64,000 nt of DNA from JBBTCX01 sp964494205 (GTDB taxonomy: Bacteria > Planctomycetota > Phycisphaerae > UBA1845), in assembly GCA_964494205.1 (NCBI GenBank), contig CAZBRD010000008.1:1-64000 (forward strand), read 5' to 3'. A program made the translations under genes and the position numbers. The notes under the pieces were generated by a model. The model was not told the DNA's origin, made no database searches, and saw only the letters and a list, made by a program, of their open reading frames with translations. Below are positions 51,576 to 59,893 of the stretch, piece by piece. Each line of letters opens with the position of its first letter. The stretch's first letter is position 1.

Positions 51576-52703
51576 TTAGTGCTTGGGCAGCACGTCGATG
51601 AGCTGGTCGATTTCTTTTTCGCTGGTGTAGCAGTGAGGACTGGCGCGAAGTCGGCCGCAGCGGACCGCTATGACGACACGATGTTCGCCTTCGAGATGGC
51701 GCTGAACCTGCTCGTGATCGTGCAAGTCCGAAACGAAGGCGACGATGCCGCTTCCCTCGGTTGGCCGACGCGAACTGGCGAGGCGATAGCCTTTCTCGCG
51801 AACACCGGCTGCGAGCCGATCGGTCAGTTGAATCAGGCGGTGCGAAATCCGCTCGATACCCATTTCGTGCACCAGTTCGATGGCTGCACCGAGGGCGTAA
51901 ATGCCTGCCACGTTATGACTGCCTGCTTCGTAGCGCTGGGCGGATTCAGCCAGATCAAAGTTGTAACGCCCGTACGAGAACGGATTCTTCATCGACAGCC
52001 AGCCGATGGTTGTCGGACGCAGATAGCCCTGAAGTTCCTTCTTTACGTAGAAGATGCCAAGACCTTCCGGTGCGCAGAGCCACTTGTGGCCGTCGGCTGC
52101 GAGGAAATCGATACCCATAGCTCGAACGTCGATGGGAAACGCCCCCAGCGACTGAATCGCATCAACGCAGAAGAAGACGCCCTTGCTCTGGCAATATTCG
52201 CCCAGCGTCGCGAGATCGGTGCGGAAACCGCTGGCGAACTGCACGGACGAGATCGACACGACGCGCGTGCGGCTGTCGATCGCCTGCATAATACCTTCGA
52301 TAGGGACACGCCCATCTTCTTCGAGAACCATGCGCAATTGCACACCGCGCGAGCGAAGCGCCTGCCACGGATAGATGTTGGCCGGGAACTCCGCGTTGGT
52401 CGTTACGATGTTGTCTCCGGTCTGCCAAGTGAGGCCGTTGGCTACAAAGCTGATGCCTTCGCTCGTGTTCTTGATGAACGCGATTTCATCCGGGTCGCAA
52501 TTGATCAGCTTGGCAGAGAGCCCGCGAACGCGATCGACCTGCTTGTAAAGCCCGCCCTGGATGTACGCCTTTTCTTCGACCTGAGTGAGGTATGCGCGCA
52601 CGGCGTTGGCCGCCCGTCGACTGATCGGCGCGACGGCTGCATGGTTCATGAAGTTGTAATTTCGCGTGATCGGAAATTCGTCACGCAGCGCGTTCCAGTC
52701 CAT
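51576..52703 (-). CDS. PLP-dependent class V aminotransferase / cysteine-desulfurase-like enzyme
   Basis: A 375-residue fold-type I PLP enzyme. Early FMNHAAVAPISRRAANAVRA is the class V start. FIKNTSEGISFVANG, VSISSVQFASGFRTDL and the Schiff-base region FLAADGHKWLCAPEG, whose Lys follows the H of GHKW, identify the family. The length is normal. No Cys-loop characteristic of active cysteine desulfurase is obvious near the C-terminus, so the reaction (aminotransferase, lyase or desulfurase) cannot be decided. ATG 52703 has AGAGGG about 8 nt upstream; a GTG at 52712 is too close to it. The gene is convergent with the 13-haem cytochrome gene, with 13 nt between stops. Confidence 0.9.
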   Translation of the reverse strand: MDWNALRDEFPITRNYNFMNHAAVAPISRRAANAVRAYLTQVEEKAYIQGGLYKQVDRVRGLSAKLINCDPDEIAFIKNTSEGISFVANGLTWQTGDNIVTTNAEFPANIYPWQALRSRGVQLRMVLEEDGRVPIEGIMQAIDSRTRVVSISSVQFASGFRTDLATLGEYCQSKGVFFCVDAIQSLGAFPIDVRAMGIDFLAADGHKWLCAPEGLGIFYVKKELQGYLRPTTIGWLSMKNPFSYGRYNFDLAESAQRYEAGSHNVAGIYALGAAIELVHEMGIERISHRLIQLTDRLAAGVREKGYRLASSRRPTEGSGIVAFVSDLHDHEQVQRHLEGEHRVVIAVRCGRLRASPHCYTSEKEIDQLIDVLPKH

Positions 52704-53163
52704 CCCGCACACCCTCTGGAGATAGTGTCACCCTGATCCCCGCAATCATACCAGAACTGCGGGTCATCACCCCAGCGGAACTTTCAGGTTTTTCAACATG
52801 GGTTCAACGCTGTGCAAACAATAGTATGAAACCGCCACGGGTCATTTCTACGCATCATCATTATTTACACTGTTTTTCCGCTTGTGATCTCGAATTCCTA
52901 TTCTGCCCTGCACCTGCCAACTGACTATCGGCCTTGCTGAGCTGTGCGGCCGTCGCGACTCTCGAATTGCCGATCGTCGCCGGAAAATCTATCATCCGCT
53001 CAGCGGTTACTTATCGGTACGTGCCGATTGAACGCGACCAGAACGCAAAGACATCGGTCGAGCTGGTCACGCGAAAGAGCCCGGTGACACGGTCGCGCGG
53101 CAGATTGGCTGAGGCAATACGTCGAAAAATGCTCGCGATTCGAATGGGCTGCGTCCTAGAAAC
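52704..53163. other. Intergenic, no gene seen
   Basis: It lies between the divergent aminotransferase and asparaginase-like genes. An open frame at 52934-53167 shows no recognisable domain. No clear hairpin or promoter element was found. Confidence 0.45.
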
Positions 53164-53688
53164 ATGAAGATCACGACCATCACGACCGGCGGTACGATCG
53201 CCAAGACCTACAACGAGTGGGACGGCTCCCTGCGCAACGACCGACCGATAGTGGAGTCCATGCTGGCGCACCTGCGTTTACCTGACCTTACAGTCCGGTT
53301 CGAGCATATCCTCAACAAGGACTCACTCGACCTGAACGATGCCGACAGGGCGCTCATTCTTGAAACCGTCCGACGTTCGACCACGAACGCCGATGCGGTT
53401 GTCATCATCCACGGCACCGACACGCTGGCGGTTACGGGCGAGCTGCTTTTCCGAGAGTTGCCTGAAATCGCAATCCCGGTTGTCCTCACCGGGGCTATGC
53501 GACCCTATGAGTTCCGGGACACCGACGCCGCCCAGAACGTAACTGAAGCTCTGCTCGCCTGCCGACTCCTTGGACCGGGCATCTACGTGGCTATGCACAA
53601 CCGCGTTCTCCAGTTCCCGGGCGTCCGCAAGGATCGCTCGACGCTGACATTCGTGAAAGACACCGCACCAGTAGCAACATCTCGATAA
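53164..53688 (+). CDS. Asparaginase N-terminal-domain-like protein (single domain)
   Basis: A 174-residue protein equal to the N-terminal domain of type I/II L-asparaginases. It has the catalytic motif TTGGTIAKTY (about 7-16, nucleophile Thr) and the second motif HGTDTLAVTG (about 79-88), with LTGAMRPYEFRDTDA. Ordinary asparaginases have about 320-350 residues and a second domain; that domain is absent here. Proteins of this short form occur in several bacteria, and it may work as a stand-alone domain or bind a partner. There is no signal peptide. The fused rRNA-modification gene begins 12 nt downstream, so the two probably share a transcript. Confidence 0.85.
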   Translation: MKITTITTGGTIAKTYNEWDGSLRNDRPIVESMLAHLRLPDLTVRFEHILNKDSLDLNDADRALILETVRRSTTNADAVVIIHGTDTLAVTGELLFRELPEIAIPVVLTGAMRPYEFRDTDAAQNVTEALLACRLLGPGIYVAMHNRVLQFPGVRKDRSTLTFVKDTAPVATSR

Positions 53689-53700
53689 GCCCTGACCACT

Positions 53701-55374
53701 ATGACCAAGACCAACCTTCCCAACCGGCTCATCCCAGTCCTCTTCGAAGATGACAACCTGCTGGCTGTATGCAAACCCGCCGGCGTCGATGCCGGTGGCC
53801 GACAGGATGAGGATACGTATGGCGTGGTGGAAATCCTCCAATCGTTACGATCGCAACGGCAACCGCTCGTTCCGATCAACCGCCTGAGTCGTTTCGAGTC
53901 CGGCGTGTTGCTTCTCGCTAAGAATGCAGCCACGGCGGAGCAGTTGCGCGGCGACTTGCGGAAGCGACAGCTTGCGCAGACTTATCTCGCGATTTCGCGC
54001 GGGCACATGAAGAAGCCTCGGATTGTCGTTCAATCCAGCCACGGTGCATCTCGCGGCAAGAAAGAGCCCAATGTTCGTCCTGCACGGCCAAGCAAGACGG
54101 CGGTGGCTGCACCGCAGAAAACCGGTGCGCGCACGACGCTCTCGCGAGTCCGGGAAAGTGAAAAATACACGTTGGTTCGATGTGAAACTGACTCTCAGAC
54201 CACGCACGCCCTTCGCGCACAACTTCGCGCCGTCGACCTACCTCTGATTGGTGACAAGCGCACCGGCGCGACTCGTGCTCCACAGTATTTCGAACACACG
54301 CTGCTGCATTTGTCCGAAGTGTCGCTTCGCTCGCGCGACAAGCGCGATGACCGATTTATCAAAGCACCGCCCCCACGCGAACAGCACCAGCTTCTCGAAG
54401 GCAAAACCGACATCGACCGCCTACTGCGTGCAGCCATCGCGCGGCGTCTTCCGCTCATCGCCAGTCAAACGACCAATGCACTCCGCCTGCTTACCGGCCC
54501 AGCGGAATACATGCACGGCCTTATCGTCGAGCAATTCGCTGATGTGGTTATTCTTCAGGTTCTCGACGATCGAAAGGAAATGCAGCAGGCATTGCGCCCG
54601 ATTGCCTCCTTCTATCGCGAGATGCTGGGTGCCCGCGCCGTGTATGTAAAACGCTTTGTCAAAGATCGAGCAGCGGTAGACGTCGATTTGAGGGAAACAC
54701 TCTTTTCGCCTAAGCCGCTGCAGGGTGCGCCCGTCGCGCCGCAGGTCGAAGTCAACGAGAACGGCATCCTCTTCGCCATTCGCCCTTACGACGGCTTCTC
54801 GGTCGGCCTTTTCCCCGACCAACGCGATAATCGCAAACGCATTCGCGAGTTGGCAGCGGGGAAGGAAGTGTTGAATCTTTTCGCCTACACCTGCGGCTTC
54901 TCGGTGGCTGCGGCGATGGGCGGTGCGAAAGCGACGACGAGCGTCGACCTTGCACCCAAGCACCTCGAATGGGGCAAGGTGAACTTCAAGTTGAACAATC
55001 TCGATCCCGGCGCGCACGAGTTCGTGGCTGCTGATGTCATGGATTATCTCTCGCGTGCGGCGAAACATGAACGCCAGTTCGACATCATCGTTATTGACGC
55101 GCCGACGTTTGCCCATGGGCGCAAGGCCGGTAAAGATTTCTCCATCGATCGCGACCTGCCGACGCTGACCACGGCTGCGGCCAAGGTCCTTCGCAAGGGC
55201 GGCACGATCATGATCTCCACTAACAATCGAAAGATGTCGCACCGTTCGATGCGAGAGAAAATCAAGCAAGGCGCTAGTCGCCGACGCGTCGAGTTCACAG
55301 CATCGCCACCGTTGCCGCTCGACTATGCAATTGATCCTGATCATGCCAAGACGGTGTTTGCTAGGTTCGATTGA
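53701..55374 (+). CDS. Fusion of RluA-like pseudouridine synthase domain and RlmI-like rRNA methyltransferase
   Basis: A 557-residue fusion. Residues about 8-235 align with RluA-family pseudouridine synthases: VLFEDDNLLAVCKPAGVDAG, then INRLSRFESGVLLLAKN, TYLAISRG and a late HALRAQLRAVDLPLIGDKRTG. The conserved R-L-D-x-x-T-S-G motif reads R-L-S-R-F-E-S-G, so the catalytic Asp is Ser. Residues about 245-557 match the class I SAM-dependent RlmI/YccW-type rRNA cytosine methyltransferase: VNENGILFAIRPYDGFSVGL, FPDQRDNRKRI, NLFAYTCGFSVAAAMGGA (SAM site), VDLAPKHLEW and VIDAPTFAHG. The methyltransferase should be active. The synthase domain is probably reduced to RNA binding. It is translated 12 nt after the asparaginase-like gene. 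Confidence 0.9.
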   Translation: MTKTNLPNRLIPVLFEDDNLLAVCKPAGVDAGGRQDEDTYGVVEILQSLRSQRQPLVPINRLSRFESGVLLLAKNAATAEQLRGDLRKRQLAQTYLAISRGHMKKPRIVVQSSHGASRGKKEPNVRPARPSKTAVAAPQKTGARTTLSRVRESEKYTLVRCETDSQTTHALRAQLRAVDLPLIGDKRTGATRAPQYFEHTLLHLSEVSLRSRDKRDDRFIKAPPPREQHQLLEGKTDIDRLLRAAIARRLPLIASQTTNALRLLTGPAEYMHGLIVEQFADVVILQVLDDRKEMQQALRPIASFYREMLGARAVYVKRFVKDRAAVDVDLRETLFSPKPLQGAPVAPQVEVNENGILFAIRPYDGFSVGLFPDQRDNRKRIRELAAGKEVLNLFAYTCGFSVAAAMGGAKATTSVDLAPKHLEWGKVNFKLNNLDPGAHEFVAADVMDYLSRAAKHERQFDIIVIDAPTFAHGRKAGKDFSIDRDLPTLTTAAAKVLRKGGTIMISTNNRKMSHRSMREKIKQGASRRRVEFTASPPLPLDYAIDPDHAKTVFARFD

Positions 55375-55809
55375 TAGGTTGTTTGAGGCAACAGGGATTA
55401 GGCAACAGGCAATAGAAAATCATCGCATTGTCCACAAGAATCACTTTTCTTGGAGCGACTAAATCAAGAGTATCATTATTCGACCCTTTACAGGGTCGCG
55501 AGGATTTGTGCGTCCTAAGTCCGGGGGTTTTCGCTTCGCTCGACCCCCGGCTATTTGATCGCAGCCTTGCAGGCTGGAGCTGTTGGTCAGTTTCATTTCA
55601 AGTCTTGAGGAAACGCTCAGCACGCCACGGCCAAGTTGCGGCTTGATCGTACCACCCAATGCGATACTCCCATGCATGCGCAGGGGGCTTGGATCAGTTG
55701 AAACCGGCGGATTGGCTACTCCTGCAACTATTGCCTAATGCCTTCTGTCTAATGACTTGTTCCCGATGGCTTTTGACCACCAGCCACCCATTCGCATAAC
55801 GTCATCGTT
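55375..55809. other. Intergenic region containing repeat copy 2
   Basis: No gene is supported. It contains the hairpin array at 55481-55577. AGGCAATAG at 55407-55415 and its inverse complement CTATTGCCT at 55728-55736 flank the array, which could mark repeat ends or be chance. Confidence 0.55.
55481..55577. repeat. Intergenic multi-hairpin repeat, copy 2
   Basis: CGACCCTTTACAGGGTCG (55481-55498), 22 nt, a CCGGGGG/CCCCCGG stem spanning 55521-55550 around a TTTCGCTTCGCTCGA loop, 10 nt, then GCAGCCTTGCAGGCTG (55561-55576). Order, spacing and orientation match the array at 46773-46868. Confidence 0.9.
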
Positions 55810-56688
55810 ATGGACCTCACTTGCCCCCATTGCCGACATACGGTTGAAGTCGCCGAGGGCGAATCGAAGAAGTGCCCCAACTGCGGCCAGGTGGTTCGTC
55901 AAAACAAACCTCAGCCCGCCGTGCCGCAAGTGCCGCACGCGATACCGGCACCCACGCAGCCCAATCTTGCTGCTATCGCCGCGACCATGCCTAAGCCAAC
56001 AGACAGCGTCGCGATGACTTCGTTTATCTGTTCGCTGCTTTTCTTTGTGCCCTTCGTCACGCAGGCTGTGGCGATCATCGCCGGACTCATTGCGATACTT
56101 TCAAGTCGCCGCAAGGAAAAGCGCGTCGGGCTCGCCTGGGTCGGGCTCATACTCGGAATCTGCATCGCTTTCTTCTGGATGGCCGTGATTAGCACCGTGT
56201 CGTCGCAAGTGCGCATGGCTGGCTGGGCCGTGCCCGCGCAGAATGAACCGGACCTCGATGCGGCTGAGCGCGACAGCGCACTTTTTCAAGAGATGGAAGT
56301 GATTCAGAAAGCGGTCGTGGCCTATCACAGTGATTTTCGAAAGTGGCCGGACAACATCGGTCAACTCAGGGGACCGTATCTGGCACCTAGCTATAAGACA
56401 CCAGACAAGCTGACGTGGAACGCCATCCCCAAGAACACAAAGACCACCCAGGATTGGCCGCTGCTGATTTCAGGTGAGGTTCGCCACGATAAGGAAGGCG
56501 CGGAGCTACATTTGCCAAAACGGATCGTACTCCGTTTGAGCGGGCGGTTTGATTTGCTTACGCCGGACGAAACGAGCGAGCTGTTAAAGAAGTACTCAGC
56601 GGACTCACCGCAACCAGCGCAGCCAACCACATCACCGCCGGCAACCACAGATTCTCCGTCAAATTCGAACTCCAATGGCTCGGATTGA
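55810..56688 (+). CDS. Zinc-ribbon membrane protein with DUF4190-like segment
   Basis: A 292-residue protein. The N-terminus has a zinc ribbon, CPHCRHTVEVAEGESKKCPN followed by CG (Cys at about 5, 8, 22 and 25). Two membrane helices follow (SFICSLLFFVPFVTQAVAII and LILGICIAFFWMAVIST) in the DUF4190-like pattern. The C-terminal half is soluble and ends in Pro/Ser/Asn-rich sequence. I do not know the function; zinc-ribbon-DUF4190 proteins are frequent in planctomycetes and other bacteria. The start at 55810 gives the ribbon at the very N-terminus, as is usual. No good ribosome-binding site is visible. Confidence 0.78.
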   Translation: MDLTCPHCRHTVEVAEGESKKCPNCGQVVRQNKPQPAVPQVPHAIPAPTQPNLAAIAATMPKPTDSVAMTSFICSLLFFVPFVTQAVAIIAGLIAILSSRRKEKRVGLAWVGLILGICIAFFWMAVISTVSSQVRMAGWAVPAQNEPDLDAAERDSALFQEMEVIQKAVVAYHSDFRKWPDNIGQLRGPYLAPSYKTPDKLTWNAIPKNTKTTQDWPLLISGEVRHDKEGAELHLPKRIVLRLSGRFDLLTPDETSELLKKYSADSPQPAQPTTSPPATTDSPSNSNSNGSD

Positions 56689-56711
56689 GTGTGTGTGGTA
56701 TCGGCAGGCAG

Positions 56712-57161
56712 CTAAAACAAGCGACGTGATTCCAGCAGAATACAGATGGGGCCGTCGTTGACAGAGCTGACCATCATGTGTTCGCGGAAGAATCCGCGCT
56801 GAACGACCAGCCCCGTTTGTACCATGACGTTGCAGAATTGTTCGTACAGCGCGAGCGCCTGTTCCGGTGCGGCGGCTGAATCGAACGATGGACGGCGCCC
56901 GCGTCGCGCGTCGGCTGACACGGTGAACGCGCTGACGATGAGGACGGACCCGCCGCTCTGGCCGACATCGAGGTTCATTTTTCCCTCGGCGTCCATGAAG
57001 ATTCGCAGGTGGCGAACCTTGTCGACGAGATAGTCGATGTCGCTTTCGGTGTCGTCGCGATCAACACCCAGATAAACGAGCAAGCCGCGTTCGATAGTAG
57101 ACCGTTCAACGCCATCGACGGTTACACCGGCTTTGCTCACGCGTTGCACGACGGCGCGCAT
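56712..57161 (-). CDS. dtd: D-aminoacyl-tRNA deacylase
   Basis: A 149-residue homodimeric proofreading enzyme that hydrolyses D-aminoacyl-tRNA and glycyl-tRNA(Ala). It has MRAVVQRVSKAGVTVDG, GLLVYLGVDRDD, VRHLRIFMDAEGKMNLDV and the catalytic-site segment VLIVSAFTVSAD (canonical SQFTL). Its C-terminal Gly-cisPro motif is NDGPICILLE (canonical NxGPVTF). Both sites vary from the E. coli sequence: SAFTV for SQFTL, and C for the T after G-P. The overall match in length and order is still clear. GAAGGA lies upstream of the ATG. It lies downstream of the flagellin terminator, on the same strand. Confidence 0.93.
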   Translation of the reverse strand: MRAVVQRVSKAGVTVDGVERSTIERGLLVYLGVDRDDTESDIDYLVDKVRHLRIFMDAEGKMNLDVGQSGGSVLIVSAFTVSADARRGRRPSFDSAAAPEQALALYEQFCNVMVQTGLVVQRGFFREHMMVSSVNDGPICILLESRRLF

Positions 57162-57188
57162 GATTCCTTCTCCATTATGTCAACGAAT

Positions 57189-57222
57189 GACACGCCCACG
57201 CATTTGATTGCGTGGGCGTGTC
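57189..57222 (-). terminator. 14-bp stem-loop after the flagellin gene
   Basis: GACACGCCCACGCA (57189-57202) pairs perfectly with 57209-57222 around a 6-nt loop. It lies about 60 nt beyond the flagellin stop and 28 nt before the Dtd start, both on the minus strand. No T-run follows, but its position suits a flagellin transcript end. Confidence 0.7.
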
Positions 57223-57281
57223 TCACTCTATTCATCCATTGTATTGCGACTCATTCAAAGTCGCCGGCGATCACTGTTCCA

Positions 57282-58733
57282 TTATCCGCCGAGGAGCGTG
57301 AGCACGTTTTGCGACTGAGCGTTGGCGATCGCGAGAATACTGTTGCCGGCCTGCACCAGAATCTGCGAACGTGTCAGCTCGGAAGTCTCAACCGCGAAGT
57401 CCGTATCACGAATGACCGATTCGGCTGACGTCAGGTTCTCGGCTGTAATCTGCAACTGGTTGATGTTTGTTTGCAGCGTGTTACGTTCGAACGAACCCAA
57501 TCGACCGCGAAGCACAGCCACCTGCGTGATCGCCTCTTCGACAATCTTCGATGCCTGCTGGAAGTCGCCGCTGCGGAGCGAATACGAACCGCCCGACGAA
57601 AGCTGCGACAGGAACCCGACGACTGCATCGCCCAGCTTGTTGGCCTGGATGCTCTGGACGCCGATGTTCTCCTGCAGGTTGGGTTGCACGCTCGGTCCAA
57701 GTTGGAAGAGCGCACCACCTGAGGTAACCACAAAGCTCGAATTGCCAGTTCCGAGTCCACCGCCGCCGAAATCGTCGGTCAGTGTGACATTGACTTTCAG
57801 CGTTGCGGAGCTGAATTGCAATTTCAGACCTTGCGAGGTCGACTGCACACCGTTCACGGTCGCATTTGCATCGCGACCCTCACCTCGCGAGGCGTCGGGG
57901 TTGGCTGCACGGTCTGTCAGAGTAAAGCCCGCGTTGTCGCCGATCTTTCGTACGCTGACGAACGCATCACTGCCGTATTCATTCGTCAGAATTCGGAAAC
58001 CATTCGAACCGTTGGTTCCGCTGGCGACCGCGATGACGCCGGTGTCGTCCGAACGTTGATTGATCGCCTGCACGATGTCGACGCTGGACGCATTCGCCGG
58101 GAACGTCAACGTGATAACACCGTCCGGGCCTTCGAGGTCGAACGTGACGGCGCTGGCAATCGTCGCTTGAGAATAGAACAATGCTCCCTGCTGGGCTGAT
58201 TGCAACAGGTTCACCGTCACCGGAATGTTCGGCAGGCTGCCAAACTTGGCGCCAAGGACTTTCACGTCGGCCAGCCTCGTTGCCGTCACGCCGCTCGTGA
58301 CGTAGTCGAGCTGTCCGTTCAACAGCTTGCGCCCCGCGAACGTTGTTGTGTTAGCAATGCGCGTGATCGAGTCGATCGACGAGTCCACCTGTAGCTGGTT
58401 GGCGTCGATTTCCTCGTCGGAGAATGCGCCGCTGTTGGCCGCCTCGACCAGCTTGGCCTTGATGTCCGTCAACAATGCCGCCACTTCGTTCAGCGCGCCT
58501 TCGGTCGTCGCGATGACGTTGATGGCGCGTGACGAGTTGTTGATGGCCTGTTTGACGGTGGATATGTCGGCGCGCAATCGTTCCGACACAATCAAACCAG
58601 CAGGATCGTCGGCTCCGCGGTTGATCTTCAGACCGCTGGAGAGTCGTTCAAGCGATCGGTTGAGCGCTCGCTGACTGACCGTCAGGTGCCGCTGCGAGAT
58701 AATGGCGGGCACATTGCTATTAATCCGTGACAT
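57282..58733 (-). CDS. fliC: Flagellin
   Basis: A 483-residue flagellin. The N-terminal D0/D1 part has LTVSQRALNRSLERLSSGLK then INRGADDPAGLIVSERLRAD. The C-terminal D0/D1 part has ANIQ-like NTLQTNINQLQITAENLTSA, ESVIRDTDFAVETSELTRSQ and ILVQAGNSILAIANAQSQNV ending LTLLGG. The middle (about 160-390) includes a flagellin-hook-IN-type segment (VDIVQAINQRSDDTGVIAV). The GGA-containing leader (58734-58804) has CsrA-type motifs, consistent with CsrA/FliW-type control by the genes just upstream. Termination is probably at 57189-57222. Length is normal. Confidence 0.97.
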   Translation of the reverse strand: MSRINSNVPAIISQRHLTVSQRALNRSLERLSSGLKINRGADDPAGLIVSERLRADISTVKQAINNSSRAINVIATTEGALNEVAALLTDIKAKLVEAANSGAFSDEEIDANQLQVDSSIDSITRIANTTTFAGRKLLNGQLDYVTSGVTATRLADVKVLGAKFGSLPNIPVTVNLLQSAQQGALFYSQATIASAVTFDLEGPDGVITLTFPANASSVDIVQAINQRSDDTGVIAVASGTNGSNGFRILTNEYGSDAFVSVRKIGDNAGFTLTDRAANPDASRGEGRDANATVNGVQSTSQGLKLQFSSATLKVNVTLTDDFGGGGLGTGNSSFVVTSGGALFQLGPSVQPNLQENIGVQSIQANKLGDAVVGFLSQLSSGGSYSLRSGDFQQASKIVEEAITQVAVLRGRLGSFERNTLQTNINQLQITAENLTSAESVIRDTDFAVETSELTRSQILVQAGNSILAIANAQSQNVLTLLGG

Positions 58734-58804
58734 GAGTAATCCTCCCTGATTACCTCTTGGTTCTTACCTTCAACCGCGAGGCATGTCCTGGCAAATCTTT
58801 CCGA
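58734..58804 (-). promoter_or_regulatory. Flagellin leader with CsrA-type GGA motifs
   Basis: On the minus strand the 71-nt leader contains CCAGGACATG (AGGA at 58786-58789) and CAGGGAGGATTACTC just before the flagellin ATG, in which AGGGAGG (58741-58747) is the Shine-Dalgarno sequence. Paired AGGA/GGA sites, one covering the Shine-Dalgarno sequence, are the classic CsrA-binding arrangement. Confidence 0.6.
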
Positions 58805-59113
58805 TCAACGCGCGTTGGACGAGCCGTTCGACCGGTTTGAGTCATTGTTTCCGTTATTCAGACGCGGCTTCTGTTCACTTCGTGACGACGGGTCTACCCC
58901 CTCAATCGTGGGCGGCACATCTCCCGGTGACAGTCCCGAGGCCTGCTGGTTCTCCCTCTTGATGGCGTCGTACACCTCTTTGCGATGAACCTGCACATGA
59001 CGCGGCGCTGTGATTCCAAGGCGCACCTTGTCGCCCCGGATATCAACGACGGTGATTTCCACCTCATCGCCGATCATAATGGTCTCGTCGCGCTGCCTCG
59101 ACAGCACTAGCAT
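58805..59113 (-). CDS. csrA: Carbon storage regulator / translational repressor CsrA
   Basis: A 102-residue RNA-binding protein. MLVLSRQRDETIMIGDEVEI, then TVVDIRGDKVRLGITAPRHV and QVHRKEVYDAIKRENQ form the full CsrA core (about 1-58). The tail (59-102) is Gly/Ser/Asn-rich and longer than usual for the family, which is about 60-75 residues. CsrA binds GGA motifs in mRNA leaders and represses translation. FliW, encoded just upstream, binds CsrA and flagellin and so relieves repression. The Shine-Dalgarno region AAGGAAGGAG itself contains GGA motifs, consistent with autoregulation. The flagellin gene follows 71 nt downstream. Confidence 0.97.
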   Translation of the reverse strand: MLVLSRQRDETIMIGDEVEITVVDIRGDKVRLGITAPRHVQVHRKEVYDAIKRENQQASGLSPGDVPPTIEGVDPSSRSEQKPRLNNGNNDSNRSNGSSNAR

Positions 59114-59237
59114 AGGTCGGCTCCTTCCTTACGAGTTCCGCGACACTTCCAGGTCGCTGTACGTTGCTTCGATCCCTTGCTCTGGTCGGCGTGCTCGATC
59201 CCCTTCGAGTGAGCACAGCCGGGTACAGCCGTTGCTG

Positions 59238-59687
59238 TCAGGCGATCTTTTCAGCCACTCGTCTTGCGGGCACGCGCATCAGAGGGTGTCGCGTCGAGTA
59301 GCGCTTATCACTGAGCACCAATTGCTTCGCGTGTCTGTTCTTCACATTCACGACCAGCGGTCCCTGAAAGTTGCCGGTCAGCAAATCACCGACTTTGTTG
59401 ACGATCACAAACACCTGAGCACTCTCGGCATCACGCAGCTCAATCGTCACCAGTTCATCGAGCTTGACCGGCACCTGATAGTCCGTCACGAACAGACGCG
59501 GATCACATACCACAAAAGCTAGATCGGGCGTACACACCGATTGTAACCAGTAGAAACCGCTGCCATGTCCGGTTTGAACCAGTGCGTAGTCCTTCTGAGT
59601 TGGGAATCCAAGAATTCCCTCATCAAACGACAACAAACGATTTTCGTCGACTTCCATGTTCCCAAATCGTGATGTCTCGATCTTCAT
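59238..59687 (-). CDS. fliW: Flagellar assembly factor FliW, CsrA antagonist
   Basis: A 149-residue protein matching FliW: MKIETSRFGNMEVDENRLLS, FDEGILGFPTQKDYALVQ, FYWLQSVCTPDLAFVVCDPR and PVKLDELVTIELRD, with NVKNRHAKQLVL near the C-terminus. It binds flagellin and CsrA to couple flagellin synthesis to export. AGGAG lies upstream of the ATG. It sits upstream of csrA in the order flgK-flgL-fliW-csrA-flagellin, the same as in Bacillus subtilis. Confidence 0.97.
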   Translation of the reverse strand: MKIETSRFGNMEVDENRLLSFDEGILGFPTQKDYALVQTGHGSGFYWLQSVCTPDLAFVVCDPRLFVTDYQVPVKLDELVTIELRDAESAQVFVIVNKVGDLLTGNFQGPLVVNVKNRHAKQLVLSDKRYSTRHPLMRVPARRVAEKIA

Positions 59688-59893
59688 CGCGAGACTCCTG
59701 TGGCCTAATTCCTTTTCAGGTCGCCTGAATCAGCGTTGATACGCATGATTCGTCACACGGCCCGCGGGCACTCCTGCGCCCACGCTTCGGCGTCTCCTCA
59801 CCGAAGAACCCTATTTACGTCGCACCGCTTCGGCCTTAGAGCCGGTGCCGACGCTTGTCACTTTGTTCCGTTCACTCGCGACTCATTTCCGAA

